Origin: Ancylobacter aquaticus
GTDB taxonomy: Bacteria; Pseudomonadota; Alphaproteobacteria; Rhizobiales; Xanthobacteraceae
Direction of reading: 5' to 3'
DNA length: 64,000 nt
NCBI RefSeq assembly: GCF_004339465.1
Contig: NZ_SMFY01000001.1
Span: 1,798,001-1,862,000 of the forward strand
Each line of letters starts with the position of its first letter. Position 1 is the first letter of the stretch. Shown one piece after another: positions 35,127 to 44,728 of the stretch. A program made the position numbers and the translations under genes. Under the pieces are notes generated by a model. The model was not told the origin of the DNA and ran no database searches. It saw nothing but the letters and a program-made list of their open reading frames with translations.

Positions 35127-36083
35127 TCAGACGTCGTTGGCGGCCGGTGGGCGCCCAGGCGGACCGCCCTTTTTGAAGCGCTGGCGCACGCCGAACAGTG
35201 TTTCGGCGAGGCCCAGCAGCGCGAGCAGCGCGAAGGGCCAGCCCAGTGCGAGCGCGGCGATCCAGACCGTGGCAATGACCAGCGCGCGGCCAGCGGCACC
35301 GCGGGTGATCCAGTGGATGGTGGCGAGCCCGATGAAGGCGAAGGCCATGACCAGGGTGGAGGTCAAAAGCTGCGCCATCAGCCCGACGAAGCCGCCCGCC
35401 AGATTGGTGGCGATGAACGTGCCCACGAGCAGCACGGCAACCGGACGGGGAACTGAGATCGTCGCGAGATCCGGCCAGGGCCGCATCAGCCGGCCGGAGA
35501 CGCGGGCGATGTGCGCGGCAAGCCAGAGATTGCCGATCTGCGTCACCATGGTGACGACGGCGGCCGCCGGCGGCATGATCAGGACCAGAAGGTCCACCAT
35601 ACGCTCGACATCCGGCCCGCCGGCGCCGGGGCTTTCTTCGAACATCGCCTGGAACAGCGTGCGCAGCGCTGCCTGATAACCCTCGACGCTTCCCGCCACC
35701 AGCGGGATCAACGCGGCCACCGCCAGGCAGCCGAGGATGGCAGCGGCGAGTACCACGCGGCCGACGGGGAACCATTCAAGCGGCGCGCCGGGCTGCGGCT
35801 CGCGCGCCATCAGGGCCAGATAGGAGAGCACATAAGCGGGAAGGCCGACGCCAGCGATATAGGCGAGGAGAAGCTCGACGCCGAAGAACACGCCGATGGC
35901 GACAGCCGCTGCCGAGGCGGCGATCAGCGCCGAGACGTGTGTCCAGCCGAGGCCGACGATCAGCACCGGAAGCGGAGCGAGGTAGAAGAGGGGGAGGGCA
36001 AGGGGGCTGCCGGTCGCGACGGTCGCAACCAGAAGCGCAGACGCCGCGCCGGCACCCAGCGCTATGAGCGAGTTCTGAACCAT
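35127..36083 (-). CDS. DUF2232 polytopic membrane protein
   Basis: The 318-residue protein has about eight membrane helices (SLIALGAGAASALLVATVATG, LALPLFYLAPLPVLIVGLGW and so on) and ends in a basic, Pro-rich cytoplasmic tail. It is the DUF2232 family, which sits between rpsR and rplI in many alphaproteobacteria. Function unknown; the conserved position and membrane topology suggest a transporter-like or envelope role. It is 138 bases downstream of rpsR; a hairpin lies between. Confidence 0.85.
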   Translation of the reverse strand: MVQNSLIALGAGAASALLVATVATGSPLALPLFYLAPLPVLIVGLGWTHVSALIAASAAAVAIGVFFGVELLLAYIAGVGLPAYVLSYLALMAREPQPGAPLEWFPVGRVVLAAAILGCLAVAALIPLVAGSVEGYQAALRTLFQAMFEESPGAGGPDVERMVDLLVLIMPPAAAVVTMVTQIGNLWLAAHIARVSGRLMRPWPDLATISVPRPVAVLLVGTFIATNLAGGFVGLMAQLLTSTLVMAFAFIGLATIHWITRGAAGRALVIATVWIAALALGWPFALLALLGLAETLFGVRQRFKKGGPPGRPPAANDV

Positions 36084-36184
36084 CGACTTGCTGTCCCGCC
36101 CTTAGCGGTTAGGGGTGGATCACCGTCCATCCCAGCCAAAGCCACCGGAATTCCGGGGCCGGTCGTCATCTTACGTCGTGAAGC

Positions 36185-36206
36185 GTCCCCGGCCGTGGCC
36201 GGGGAC
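36185..36206. repeat. Perfect 10-bp inverted repeat between rpsR and the DUF2232 gene
   Basis: GTCCCCGGCC-GT-GGCCGGGGAC forms a very stable hairpin in the transcript. No T-run follows on the minus strand, so it is not a standard terminator; it may be an mRNA processing or stability element that lets the ribosomal genes be expressed more than the membrane protein gene. Confidence 0.5.
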
Positions 36207-36221
36207 GAAGGCGCTACGCGA

Positions 36222-36491
36222 TCAGCGGATCACGAAGGGCAGCAGGCCGAGGAAGCGCGCGCGCTTGATCGCCTGAGCCAGTTCGCGCTGCTTTTTGGCC
36301 GAAACGGCCGTGATGCGCGAGGGAACGATCTTGCCGCGCTCGGAAATGTAGCGCTGCAGCAGTCGCACGTCCTTGTAGTCGATCTTCGGCGCGTTGGCGC
36401 CGGAGAACGGGCAGGTCTTGCGACGGCGGAAGAAGGGGCGACGCGCGCCCGACGTGTTTGCGGCTGCGCCGCCGGTGCCACCGAAAGCCAT
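36222..36491 (-). CDS. rpsR: 30S ribosomal protein S18
   Basis: The 89-residue protein (ATG at 36491, coupled to the S6 stop as TGATG) has the S18 core: [68 protein letters not shown]. It binds 16S rRNA together with S6 in the small-subunit platform. The adjacent GTG codon at 36494 is less likely as start. Confidence 0.97.
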   Translation of the reverse strand: MAFGGTGGAAANTSGARRPFFRRRKTCPFSGANAPKIDYKDVRLLQRYISERGKIVPSRITAVSAKKQRELAQAIKRARFLGLLPFVIR

Positions 36492-36982
36492 CACTCAGTC
36501 TCCACGCTGGCCGGAGCCTCTTCGCGGTCACGGCGCGGGCCGCGATCGCCACCACGATCACCACCGCGGTCGCCGCCGAAGCTGCGCCCGCCGCCACCGA
36601 AGCCGCGATCACCGCCGAAGCCGCGATCACCGAAGCCACGATCGCCACGATCGTCGCGATCACGCTTCTGCAGCATGACCGACTGGCCTTCTTCAAGCTC
36701 TTCAACGCGAACGGTAATGAAGCGCAGGATGTCCTCGTCGATGCGCATCTGGCGCTCCATCTCGGCCACGGCGGCCGGCGGGGCGTCGATGTTCAGCAGC
36801 GAGAAATGCGCCTTGCGATTCTTGCGGACGCGATAGGTGAGGGTCTTCACACCCCAATACTCGACCTTGGGGACCGAGCCGCCATTCGCTTCCAGCACGC
36901 CCTTGAAGCGTGCCGTGAGTTCCTCGACCTGCTGCGCCGTCACATCCTGGCGCGCGAGGAACACGTGCTCATAAAGAGCCAT
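36491..36982 (-). CDS. rpsF: 30S ribosomal protein S6 with glycine/arginine-rich extension
   Basis: From the ATG at 36982 the product is 163 residues; the S6 fold ([42 protein letters not shown]) ends at about 105. Residues 107-152 form an unusual tail of repeated DRGFG/GGDRG units ([18 protein letters not shown]), giving an RGG-like, phenylalanine- and arginine-rich tail. S6 binds 16S rRNA with S18. Extensions of this sort occur in alphaproteobacterial S6, but not always with this repeat number. Confidence 0.96.
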   Translation of the reverse strand: MALYEHVFLARQDVTAQQVEELTARFKGVLEANGGSVPKVEYWGVKTLTYRVRKNRKAHFSLLNIDAPPAAVAEMERQMRIDEDILRFITVRVEELEEGQSVMLQKRDRDDRGDRGFGDRGFGGDRGFGGGGRSFGGDRGGDRGGDRGPRRDREEAPASVETE

Positions 36983-37474
36983 GTGTCGTGCCTTTCCTAT
37001 GTTCCGCACTATTGCGGCCATCGTCCCGACGCCGAGCCCTTCGAGCCCGGAAAGGCTCGAATATTCTCGAAGGCGGGGACACGGGACGACGCGAACCCTC
37101 GGATTCGCTGCCACGCCCGGCAAAAAGCCATGCGCAACCGTCCGTTCAGCCCCCGGCCGGGACTGACAGTGCGCGGGCTTATACGCGAAAAGAGCGGAAA
37201 ATCAAGGTTCGATGGAAAAGCCGCGAGAGGGGGTCTGCGTATAAGCAGCCGCTCCGGCACCACCGCCTTCCGCATGCCGCCCTATATAAGAGTGCCGATG
37301 AGCTGCCAATGATGCGCCCCGGCTACCCCCCGACGGAGGATGCGCTGGCGCGCGCCTGTTTCAGAGGTTGAGAACCGCCGAGGTCTGGGCGACGGGGGGC
37401 ATGCAGCTTGACATGGGACGCAGGGCGTTGTTCCTGCGGCCGCCAATTCAAAGAGGAATGGATATCGCAACGTC
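36983..37474. other. Divergent control region of rpsF (left) and fabD (right)
   Basis: The gap of 492 bases holds the S6 operon leader (hairpins at 37038-37073 on the minus strand) and the fabD upstream region. No gene or RNA is clear. An AT-rich patch at about 37180-37215 may hold promoters for either side. Confidence 0.5.
37038..37073 (-). promoter_or_regulatory. rpsF leader with two alternative hairpins
   Basis: On the minus strand TTCGAGCC and GGCTCGAA (37040-37061) pair around a six-base loop TTTCCG, while CCTTCGAG (37066-37073) could instead pair with CTCGAAGG (37038-37045). The two are mutually exclusive. The CCG-containing loop 57 or more bases upstream of the S6 start is reminiscent of leaders bound by the S6-S18 complex for autoregulation, but I could not test the match. 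Confidence 0.4.
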
Positions 37475-38425
37475 ATGAGCATCGCGTTCGTTTTCCCCGG
37501 TCAGGGCAGCCAGGTCGTCGGCATGGGCAAGGCCCTCGCCGATCAGTTCCCGGTGGCCCGCGCGGTGTTCGATGAAGTTGATGCGGCGCTGGGCGAAAAG
37601 CTCTCCGCCATCATGTGGGACGGGCCGCTCGACGCCCTGACCCTGACAGCGAACACCCAGCCCGCCCTGATGGCGGCCTCTCTCGCTGCGTTGCGTGTGC
37701 TGGAAGCCGAAGCGGGGCTCGATCTCGCCCGTGACGCCGCCTTTGTGGCCGGCCATTCGCTCGGCGAATATTCGGCGCTCGCCGCCGCCGGCTCTCTCTC
37801 CATTACGGATACGGCGCGGCTGCTACGTCTGCGCGGCACCGCCATGCAGGCAGCGACGCCTGTTGGCACGGGTGCGATGGCGGCGATTCTCGGGCTCGAC
37901 TTCGACAAGGTCGCCGCTGTCGCCGCCGAGGCCGCGCAAGGCGAGGTCTGCGACATCGCCAATGACAACGCGCCCGGCCAGGTCGTCGTCTCCGGCAATG
38001 CCGCCGCCGTCGAGCGTGCCTGCGAGATCGCCCGGCGCGAGGGCGCCTCGCGCGCCATTCCGCTGACCGTCTCCGCCCCTTTCCACAGCCGCCTGATCGC
38101 CTCCGCCGCCGACGCCATGCGCGAGGCGTTGGCCGGCGTCGAGGTTCGCGTGCCGCGCGTGCCGCTGGTCGCCAATGTGACCGCAGCCCCCGTCAGCGCG
38201 CCGGACGAGATTCGGTCTCTTCTGGTTCGCCAGGTGACGAGCACGGTACGCTGGCGCGAATCGGTAGCCTTCATGGCCGAGCAGGGCGTGACCCGGCTCG
38301 TCGAGGTCGGCACCGGCAAGGTGCTCGCCGGCCTCACCAAGCGCATCGCCCGTCAGGTGGCCGCCGTCAGTATCGGCGCGCCCGAGGACGTCGCCGCCTT
38401 CGCCGTCGCACCGGCGCAGGCTTGA
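37475..38425 (+). CDS. fabD: Malonyl-CoA-ACP transacylase
   Basis: The 316-residue protein has PGQGSQ near the start, the catalytic GHSLGEYS (Ser95) and later FHSRLI (catalytic His). It moves malonyl from CoA to acyl carrier protein to feed fatty acid synthesis. It opens the fab cluster (fabD-fabG-acpP-fabF-mltG-yicC-gmk), 22 bases ahead of fabG. Confidence 0.96.
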   Translation: MSIAFVFPGQGSQVVGMGKALADQFPVARAVFDEVDAALGEKLSAIMWDGPLDALTLTANTQPALMAASLAALRVLEAEAGLDLARDAAFVAGHSLGEYSALAAAGSLSITDTARLLRLRGTAMQAATPVGTGAMAAILGLDFDKVAAVAAEAAQGEVCDIANDNAPGQVVVSGNAAAVERACEIARREGASRAIPLTVSAPFHSRLIASAADAMREALAGVEVRVPRVPLVANVTAAPVSAPDEIRSLLVRQVTSTVRWRESVAFMAEQGVTRLVEVGTGKVLAGLTKRIARQVAAVSIGAPEDVAAFAVAPAQA

Positions 38426-38447
38426 GACAGCAATTCAGGAGGTTCCC

Positions 38448-39185
38448 ATGTTCGATCTGACGGGGAAGACGGCACTCGTCACCGGCGCTACCGGCGGGAT
38501 CGGCGGGGCCATCGCCAAGGCACTGCACGCGCAGGGCGCCACGGTGGCGCTCTCGGGCACCCGACGCGAAGTTCTCGAGGCGCTCGCCGCCGAGATGGGC
38601 GAGCGTACCCATGTGCTGCCCTGCGACCTCTCGAATATCGAGCAGGTGGAGCAGCTGGTGCCGCAGGCCGAAGAGGCCATGGGCGAGATCGACATTCTGG
38701 TCAACAATGCCGGCATCACCCGTGACGGGCTGTTCGTGCGGCTGACCGACGAAATGTGGGACACGGTGATTGCGGTGAACCTCACCGCCGGCTTCCGCCT
38801 GACCCGCGCAGCCGCCCGCACCATGATGCGCCGGCGCTCCGGCCGCATCATCGGCATCACCTCCGTTGTGGGCGTGACCGGCAATGCCGGGCAGGGCAAT
38901 TATGCCGCCGCCAAGGCCGGCATGATCGGCATGTCCAAAGCGCTCGCCAAGGAAGTGGCGGCGCGCGGCGTGACGGTGAACTGCATCGCCCCGGGCTTCA
39001 TCGCCACGCCGATGACCGAGGTGTTGAACGACAAGCAGAAACAGGCGATTCTCGCCGCTGTCCCGGCCGCACGGCTGGGGTCGCCGGAGGATATCGCGGC
39101 CGCCGCCGTCTACCTCGCCTCCAGCGAGGCCGGCTATGTCACGGGGCAGACGCTGCACGTGAATGGCGGGATGGCCATGATCTGA
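38448..39185 (+). CDS. fabG: 3-oxoacyl-ACP reductase
   Basis: The 245-residue SDR has the nucleotide motif TGATGGIGG (12-20), NNAGITRDGL, Ser in GIITSVVG-type segment (ITSVVGVTGN) and YAAAK. It reduces ketoacyl-ACP in each elongation round using NADPH. It is followed by acpP after 225 bases. Confidence 0.97.
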   Translation: MFDLTGKTALVTGATGGIGGAIAKALHAQGATVALSGTRREVLEALAAEMGERTHVLPCDLSNIEQVEQLVPQAEEAMGEIDILVNNAGITRDGLFVRLTDEMWDTVIAVNLTAGFRLTRAAARTMMRRRSGRIIGITSVVGVTGNAGQGNYAAAKAGMIGMSKALAKEVAARGVTVNCIAPGFIATPMTEVLNDKQKQAILAAVPAARLGSPEDIAAAAVYLASSEAGYVTGQTLHVNGGMAMI

Positions 39186-39410
39186 CGAAGCCCGCCCAGA
39201 GCGCTGTTAACCCGCCCTTTACGGTGCTGGTTTTGGCGTTTGAAGTGTGCTAACAGCCGCCACGGCTCACAGGTTGGACACCGCAACTCCATCGCGGAAA
39301 CGTTCAGGACATCCTGTAATCGGGGCAAAAAACAGGCCGCCAACGCCGCGTTCGCGCGGGGGCCAAATGGTATAACGTAGCAACCTCCGGATACGGACGA
39401 GGGTGAACCG

Positions 39411-39647
39411 ATGAGCGATATTGCCGAGCGCGTGAAGAAGATTGTAGCCGAGCATCTGGGCGTCGAGCCCGAGAAGGTTACCGAGAATGCGAGCTTCATC
39501 GACGACCTCGGCGCCGACAGCCTCGATACGGTCGAACTGGTCATGGCCTTTGAAGAAGCCTTCAACTGCGAAATCCCGGACGACGCCGCCGAGACGATCC
39601 TGACCGTCGGCGACGCCATCAACTTCCTGGAAAAGAACGCGGCCTGA
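39411..39647 (+). CDS. acpP: Acyl carrier protein
   Basis: The 78-residue acidic protein has the 4'-phosphopantetheine attachment Ser37 in the [10 protein letters not shown] motif ([11 protein letters not shown]). It carries growing acyl chains between FabD, FabG and FabF. It has its own upstream stretch of 225 bases and a stable hairpin downstream, in line with much higher expression than the other fab genes. Confidence 0.98.
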   Translation: MSDIAERVKKIVAEHLGVEPEKVTENASFIDDLGADSLDTVELVMAFEEAFNCEIPDDAAETILTVGDAINFLEKNAA

Positions 39648-39660
39648 TCGCCGCTCCCGC

Positions 39661-39689
39661 GCGCTGCGACGGTTCGCCCGTCGCGGCGC
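39661..39689 (+). repeat. Strong hairpin between acpP and fabF
   Basis: GCGCTGCGACGG (39661-39672) pairs with CCGTCGCGGCGC (39678-39689) with one G-T wobble around a TTCGC loop. No T-run follows. It could be a partial terminator or a processing hairpin limiting readthrough from acpP into fabF. Confidence 0.55.
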
Positions 39690-39720
39690 CACCTGATCAG
39701 AAGTTCTCCGGAGATATCGG

Positions 39721-40983
39721 ATGAGGCGCGTCGTCGTTACCGGCCTCGGCATGGTGACGCCGCTCGGATGCGGTGTCGAGATTACCTGGCAGCGTCTGCT
39801 GGCCGGGCAGAGCGGCGCAAACCGCATCGAGAACTTCGACGTCTCGGACCTGCCGGCCAAGATTGCCTGCCAGCTTCCACGGGGAGACGGCACCGACGGA
39901 ACCTTCAATCCCGACCAGTGGATGGAGCCGAAGGAGCAGCGCAAGGTCGACGAATTCATTATCTATGCCATGGCGGCGGCCCGTCAGGCGCTGGATGATG
40001 CCGACTGGCACCCCACCTCATATGAAGACCAGTGCGCCAGTGGCGTGCTGATCGGCTCCGGCATTGGCGGCCTTCAGGGCATCGCCGAGACCGCCCTGCT
40101 GCTGCAGGAGCGCGGACCGCGGCGCGTTTCCCCCTTCTTCATTCCTGGTCGCCTGATCAACCTTGCCGGCGGCTATGTGTCGATCGAGCACGGCCTCAAG
40201 GGGCCGAACCATGCGGTCGTCACGGCCTGCTCCACCGGCGCTCACGCCATCGGCGATGCGGCCCGTCTGGTCGCTTTCGGCGATGCCGACGTGATGGTCG
40301 CGGGAGGCACCGAATCACCGATCAACCGGCTGGCAATGGCGGGCTTCGCGGCCTGCCGTGCGCTGTCGACGAGCTATAACGACACCCCCGAAAAGGCCTC
40401 GCGCCCCTATGACCGGGACCGGGACGGCTTCGTCATGGGCGAGGGTGCCGGCGTCGTGGTGGTAGAGGCGCTGGAGCACGCTCTGGCGCGCGGCGCCAGG
40501 ATCTATGGCGAGATTGTCGGCTACGGCTTGTCGGGCGACGCCTATCACATCACCGCCCCTTCCGAGGACGGCGACGGCGCCTTCCGCTGCATGACGGCAG
40601 CGTTGAAGCGAGCCGGCATCAGCCCGGCCGAAATCGACTACATCAACGCCCATGGAACCTCGACCATGGCGGATGGGATCGAACTTGGCGCCGTGCAGCG
40701 CCTGCTCGGCAACAGCGCCGCGACGGTCTCCATGTCGTCCACCAAGTCCGCCATCGGCCATCTTCTGGGCGCGGCCGGCGCGGTGGAGGCGATCTTCTCC
40801 CTGCTGGCGATCCGCGATCAGATTGCGCCGCCGACGATCAACCTCGACAACCCGTCGGTCGAGACGGCCATCGACCTCGTGCCGCACACGCCGCGCGAGC
40901 GGAAGATCGACTACGCGCTGTCGAACTCCTTCGGCTTCGGCGGCACCAATGCCTCCGTCGTCTTCAAGCGCTACACGCAGTGA
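39721..40983 (+). CDS. fabF: 3-oxoacyl-ACP synthase II
   Basis: The 420-residue protein has catalytic Cys170 in VVTACSTGAHAIG, His in NAHGTSTMADGIE, and the second His in SAIGHLLGAAGA, the full C-H-H triad. It condenses malonyl-ACP with acyl-ACP in chain elongation. Normal length for the family. The gene is 73 bases after acpP, beyond the hairpin. Confidence 0.97.
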   Translation: MRRVVVTGLGMVTPLGCGVEITWQRLLAGQSGANRIENFDVSDLPAKIACQLPRGDGTDGTFNPDQWMEPKEQRKVDEFIIYAMAAARQALDDADWHPTSYEDQCASGVLIGSGIGGLQGIAETALLLQERGPRRVSPFFIPGRLINLAGGYVSIEHGLKGPNHAVVTACSTGAHAIGDAARLVAFGDADVMVAGGTESPINRLAMAGFAACRALSTSYNDTPEKASRPYDRDRDGFVMGEGAGVVVVEALEHALARGARIYGEIVGYGLSGDAYHITAPSEDGDGAFRCMTAALKRAGISPAEIDYINAHGTSTMADGIELGAVQRLLGNSAATVSMSSTKSAIGHLLGAAGAVEAIFSLLAIRDQIAPPTINLDNPSVETAIDLVPHTPRERKIDYALSNSFGFGGTNASVVFKRYTQ

Positions 40984-41105
40984 ACGCGGCGGGGCGAACG
41001 CTGGGGAACTGCGGTCTTTAAGACAGGCGTTTTCCCGCTTTCGCCATCTTTTCGGGTAGTCTGCCAGTGCGTTGCGCTGCCCGCGAACGCTAGGCGAGGC
41101 TTCCG

Positions 41106-42221
41106 ATGACCGATCCGATCTCCCCGACGCCGGGAAAGTCCCCCGACCCGCACAAGGCGTCGCGCCGGGCGAATCATCCCCTTGTCGTCGCCGGCAGCAT
41201 GGTGTTCACGCTTCTGATCGTCGCCATCGTGCTGGGGGGCGGCGCGCTGTGGATCGGCAAGGAACGCTTCTACGCGCCGGGCCCGCTGGCGCAGGACAAG
41301 GCCGTCATCGTGCCGAACGAATACGGCGTGATGGACATCGCCGACCTTCTGCTGAAGCAGGGCGTCATCGACGACAAATGGGTCTTCGTCGGCGCGGCGG
41401 TCGGCAGCCGCGCCTCGGGCAGGCTGAAGGCCGGCGAGTACGCTTTCACAGCCGGCGCCTCGATCCAGCAGGTTCTGGACACCATCGTCTCCGGCCGGGT
41501 GATCGAATACACCGTCACCGTCCCCGAGGGTCTGACCAGCGACCAGATCGTCGAGCGGCTGCTGGAGATGGCGGAACTGTCGGGCGCCGTGCGGCAGGTG
41601 CCGCGCGAAGGCAGCCTGATGCCAGACACCTACAAGGTCACGCGTGGCACCTCGCGCGAAGATGTGCTGCGCCGCATGGCCCGCACCCAGGACGCGACGC
41701 TGAAGGAAGTCTGGGCGAAGCGCGACCCCTCCCTGCCGCTGAAGTCGCCGGAGGAATTGGTGATCCTCGCCTCCATCGTCGAGAAGGAAACCGGCGTTCC
41801 CGAGGAGCGGTCCGAGGTAGCGGCGGTGTTCGTCAACCGACTCAACAAGAAGATGCGCCTGCAATCGGACCCGACGATCATCTACGGGCTGGTGCGCGGG
41901 AAGGGCCGGCTGGAGCGTCCGCTGACGCGCACCGACATCTCGACGCCCACGCCGTTCAACACCTATACGATACCGGCCCTGCCGCCGGCGCCGATCGGCA
42001 ATCCCGGCCGCGCCTCGCTGGAGGCCACCGCCCGTCCGGCGAAGAGCGACAACCTGTATTTCGTCGCCGACGGCACGGGAGGGCACGCCTTTGCACCATC
42101 ACTGGACCAGCACAACAAGAATGTCGCGCGCTGGCGCCAGATCGAGCGGGAGCGCAAGGTCGATCCAGGCGCCCAGCCCGCCGGCACGTCCGGCACGACC
42201 GGCGCCACCGCCGTCGATTGA
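41106..42221 (+). CDS. mltG: Endolytic transglycosylase MltG
   Basis: The 371-residue protein has one N-terminal membrane helix (VVAGSMVFTLLIVAIVLGGG at about 20-40), a LysM-like/YceG domain and catalytic Glu in LVILASIVEKETGVPEE, with the late NTYTIPALPPAPIGNPG motif. It cleaves nascent peptidoglycan strands at the membrane to set glycan length. A Thr/Gly-rich tail follows. This is the conserved position between fabF and yicC. Confidence 0.95.
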   Translation: MTDPISPTPGKSPDPHKASRRANHPLVVAGSMVFTLLIVAIVLGGGALWIGKERFYAPGPLAQDKAVIVPNEYGVMDIADLLLKQGVIDDKWVFVGAAVGSRASGRLKAGEYAFTAGASIQQVLDTIVSGRVIEYTVTVPEGLTSDQIVERLLEMAELSGAVRQVPREGSLMPDTYKVTRGTSREDVLRRMARTQDATLKEVWAKRDPSLPLKSPEELVILASIVEKETGVPEERSEVAAVFVNRLNKKMRLQSDPTIIYGLVRGKGRLERPLTRTDISTPTPFNTYTIPALPPAPIGNPGRASLEATARPAKSDNLYFVADGTGGHAFAPSLDQHNKNVARWRQIERERKVDPGAQPAGTSGTTGATAVD

Positions 42222-42306
42222 CCCAATAGCGGCGCGTCTGGCTTGAGGCCGGCGGCGGCCCCCGTTATGGTCCGCGCGCCGTCTGGCGACGGGGCAGGGG
42301 GATGGC

Positions 42307-43194
42307 ATGACGCTGGCCAGCATGACGGGTTTCGCACGCACGCAGGGCATCAGCGGCGCGTGGAGCTGGGTCTGGGAGCTCAAATCGGTCAATGGCAAGG
42401 GTCTCGATGTCCGCCTGCGGCTTCCCGGGGGATGGGACGGCGTGGAGACGGGCCTCAAGCAGTCCGCCGCGCGCGTGCTCTCGCGCGGCAACGTCAACGC
42501 CAATCTCGCGCTCACCCGGGAGGACCCCGAGGTCAGCGTGCGCGTCAACGAGCAGGTGCTGCGCACCATCGCGCAATCGGTGCGCCGTGTCGCCGAGGAG
42601 CTTGGCGCTCCGCCGGTGCAGCTTGAAAGCCTCATCGGCTTGAAAGGCGTGCTGGAGATCAGCGAGGCTCAGGAGGGCGAGGCGGCGCGGGCGGCGCTGG
42701 AGGCGGCTGTCGTCGCCGGCTTCGCGCAGGCGCTGACTGAACTTGCCGCCATGCGCGCGCAGGAGGGCGCGGCTCTCGGCCTCGTGCTCATAGAACGGCT
42801 CGACGGGATCGCCGCGCTCACCGCCGCTGCCGAGGCAAACCCCTCCCGCCGGCCGGAGGCGATCCGTGCCAAGCTCGCCGACCAGTTGCGGGTGCTGATG
42901 GACACCGGCGCCAGCTTCGATTCGGACAGGCTGCATCAGGAAGCGCTGTTGATGGCGTCCAAGGTCGATGTGCGCGAGGAACTGGACCGGCTGGTGACGC
43001 ATGTCGCCGCCGCCCGGGCCATGCTGGCGGAGGGCGGGGCCATCGGCCGCCGCCTCGACTTCCTCGCCCAGGAATTCAATCGCGAAACCAATACGTTGTG
43101 CTCCAAGGCCAATGACGTGTCGCTGACCGCCATTGGGCTTGAATTGAAGGGGCTGGTCGAACAGTTCCGCGAGCAGGTCCAGAACATCGAGTGA
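42307..43194 (+). CDS. YicC family protein
   Basis: The 295-residue protein begins LASMTGFARTQGISGAW, the YicC hallmark, and ends ...EFNRETNTLCSKANDVSLTAIGLELKGLVEQFREQVQNIE. YicC-type proteins are endoribonucleases with an Mg-dependent active site; E. coli YicC promotes decay of the sRNA RyhB. It ends at 43194, overlapping or touching gmk. Confidence 0.93.
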   Translation: MTLASMTGFARTQGISGAWSWVWELKSVNGKGLDVRLRLPGGWDGVETGLKQSAARVLSRGNVNANLALTREDPEVSVRVNEQVLRTIAQSVRRVAEELGAPPVQLESLIGLKGVLEISEAQEGEAARAALEAAVVAGFAQALTELAAMRAQEGAALGLVLIERLDGIAALTAAAEANPSRRPEAIRAKLADQLRVLMDTGASFDSDRLHQEALLMASKVDVREELDRLVTHVAAARAMLAEGGAIGRRLDFLAQEFNRETNTLCSKANDVSLTAIGLELKGLVEQFREQVQNIE

Positions 43195-43199
43195 GCGCC

Positions 43200-43862
43200 A
43201 TGACCAGCCCTTCCCAGATTTCCGTCGTCCGCCGCGGGCTGATGCTGGTGCTGTCTTCCCCTTCCGGGGCGGGCAAGTCGACGCTGGCGCGCCTGCTTCT
43301 CGAGAAGCACCCGGAGATCCATCTCTCGGTCTCGGTGACGACGCGCGACAAGCGCCCCAGCGAGGTGGAGGGCATTCACTACCACTTCATCAAGCGCGAG
43401 CGCTTCGAGAAGCTGCGCGACGCCGGAGACCTGCTCGAATCGGCGGAGGTGCATGGCAATTTCTACGGCACGCCGCGCGAAGCGGTGGAGAATGCGCTCG
43501 TTGCCGGCAAGGACGTGCTGTTCGATATCGACTACCAGGGCACGCTGCAGCTCTACGACAAGATGCGCACCGACATTGTGGGCGTGTTCATCCTGCCGCC
43601 CTCCGCCACCGAGCTGAAAACGCGGCTGGAACGTCGCGCCGAGGATGCTTCGGGCGTGATCGAGAAGCGGCTGAAGAACGCGCGCACGGAGATCGCGCAT
43701 TGGGAACACTATGACTACGTGCTGGTCAATGAAGACCTCGGCGAGACCTTCCGAAGCCTCGAAGCCATACTCGCTGCCGAGCGCCTGCGCCGCGAGCGCC
43801 AGCTCGGCCTGCCGCCGATCGTCGACAGGCTCGATCAGGAACTGGCGACGCTGACATCCTGA
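43200..43862 (+). CDS. gmk: Guanylate kinase
   Basis: The 220-residue product (ATG at 43200, GAGTGAG upstream; a GTG at 43191 overlapping the yicC stop would add three residues) has the P-loop [15 protein letters not shown] and the GMP-binding [16 protein letters not shown] and HGNFYGTP. It phosphorylates GMP to GDP in nucleotide salvage and signalling. Its last 28 bases overlap the rsmA end on the opposite strand. Confidence 0.96.
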   Translation: MTSPSQISVVRRGLMLVLSSPSGAGKSTLARLLLEKHPEIHLSVSVTTRDKRPSEVEGIHYHFIKRERFEKLRDAGDLLESAEVHGNFYGTPREAVENALVAGKDVLFDIDYQGTLQLYDKMRTDIVGVFILPPSATELKTRLERRAEDASGVIEKRLKNARTEIAHWEHYDYVLVNEDLGETFRSLEAILAAERLRRERQLGLPPIVDRLDQELATLTS

Positions 43863-44719
43863 TCGGCGCCTGCGCGACGCATCGCCACCCATTCGTTGGC
43901 AAGGGCCACGAAGCCCTCGACCGTCACGCGCTCGGCGCGCTCGGTCGGGGCGATGCCGGCCGCCTCCAGCAGGGCTCCCGTATCCACGCCGAGGCTCTTC
44001 AGGCTCTGGCGCAGCATCTTTCGGCGCTGTCCGAAGCCGGCCTCGGTGACGCGTTCCAGCGCCTTGAGCGAGCAGGACAGGGGTGCTGGGCGGGGAACGA
44101 TGTGAACCACCGACGACGTGACCTTGGGAGGCGGCACGAAGGCCGAGGGCGGCACGTCGAAGGCGATATGCGCCTGCGCCCGCCAGCCGGTCAGCACGGC
44201 GAGGCGGCCATAGTGATCGTCTCCCGGCGCGGCGACGATGCGCTCGGCGACCTCGCGCTGGAACATCAGCGTCAGGCTCTCATACCAGGGCGGCCAGGGA
44301 TCGGCCGAGAGCCAGCCGACCAGCAGCGGCGTGCCGACATTATAGGGGAGGTTGGCGATGACGATGGCGCGCTCATCAGGCACGAGAAGGGCGCGATAAT
44401 CCGTCTGGAGCGCGTCGCCCTCGATGACCTCCAGCCGCTCCGGATAATGCGCCGCCACCTCGGCCAGTGCCGCCACGCAACGGGCATCGCGCTCGATGGC
44501 AATCACGCGCCGCGCGCCGAGCGCGAGGATCGCCCGGGTCAGGCCGCCCGGGCCGGGGCCGACCTCTATCACGGTCAGCCCGTCGAGCCGGCCGGCCGTG
44601 CGCGCGATCTTCGAGGTAAGGTTGAGGTCCAGCAGGAAATTCTGCCCAAGGGATTTCAGCGCCGAGAGCCCATGATCCCGGATGACGTCGCGTAGCGGCG
44701 GCAGGCTGTCGATGCTCAT
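43835..44719 (-). CDS. rsmA: 16S rRNA dimethyladenosine transferase
   Basis: The 294-residue enzyme has the SAM motif [14 protein letters not shown] and the catalytic NLPYN motif. It dimethylates two adenosines in the 3' hairpin of 16S rRNA, late in 30S assembly. It is the last gene of the lptF-lptG-lptD-surA-pdxA-rsmA run (nine bases after pdxA). Confidence 0.96.
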   Translation of the reverse strand: MSIDSLPPLRDVIRDHGLSALKSLGQNFLLDLNLTSKIARTAGRLDGLTVIEVGPGPGGLTRAILALGARRVIAIERDARCVAALAEVAAHYPERLEVIEGDALQTDYRALLVPDERAIVIANLPYNVGTPLLVGWLSADPWPPWYESLTLMFQREVAERIVAAPGDDHYGRLAVLTGWRAQAHIAFDVPPSAFVPPPKVTSSVVHIVPRPAPLSCSLKALERVTEAGFGQRRKMLRQSLKSLGVDTGALLEAAGIAPTERAERVTVEGFVALANEWVAMRRAGADQDVSVASS

Positions 44720-44728
44720 CCGCCAGCC

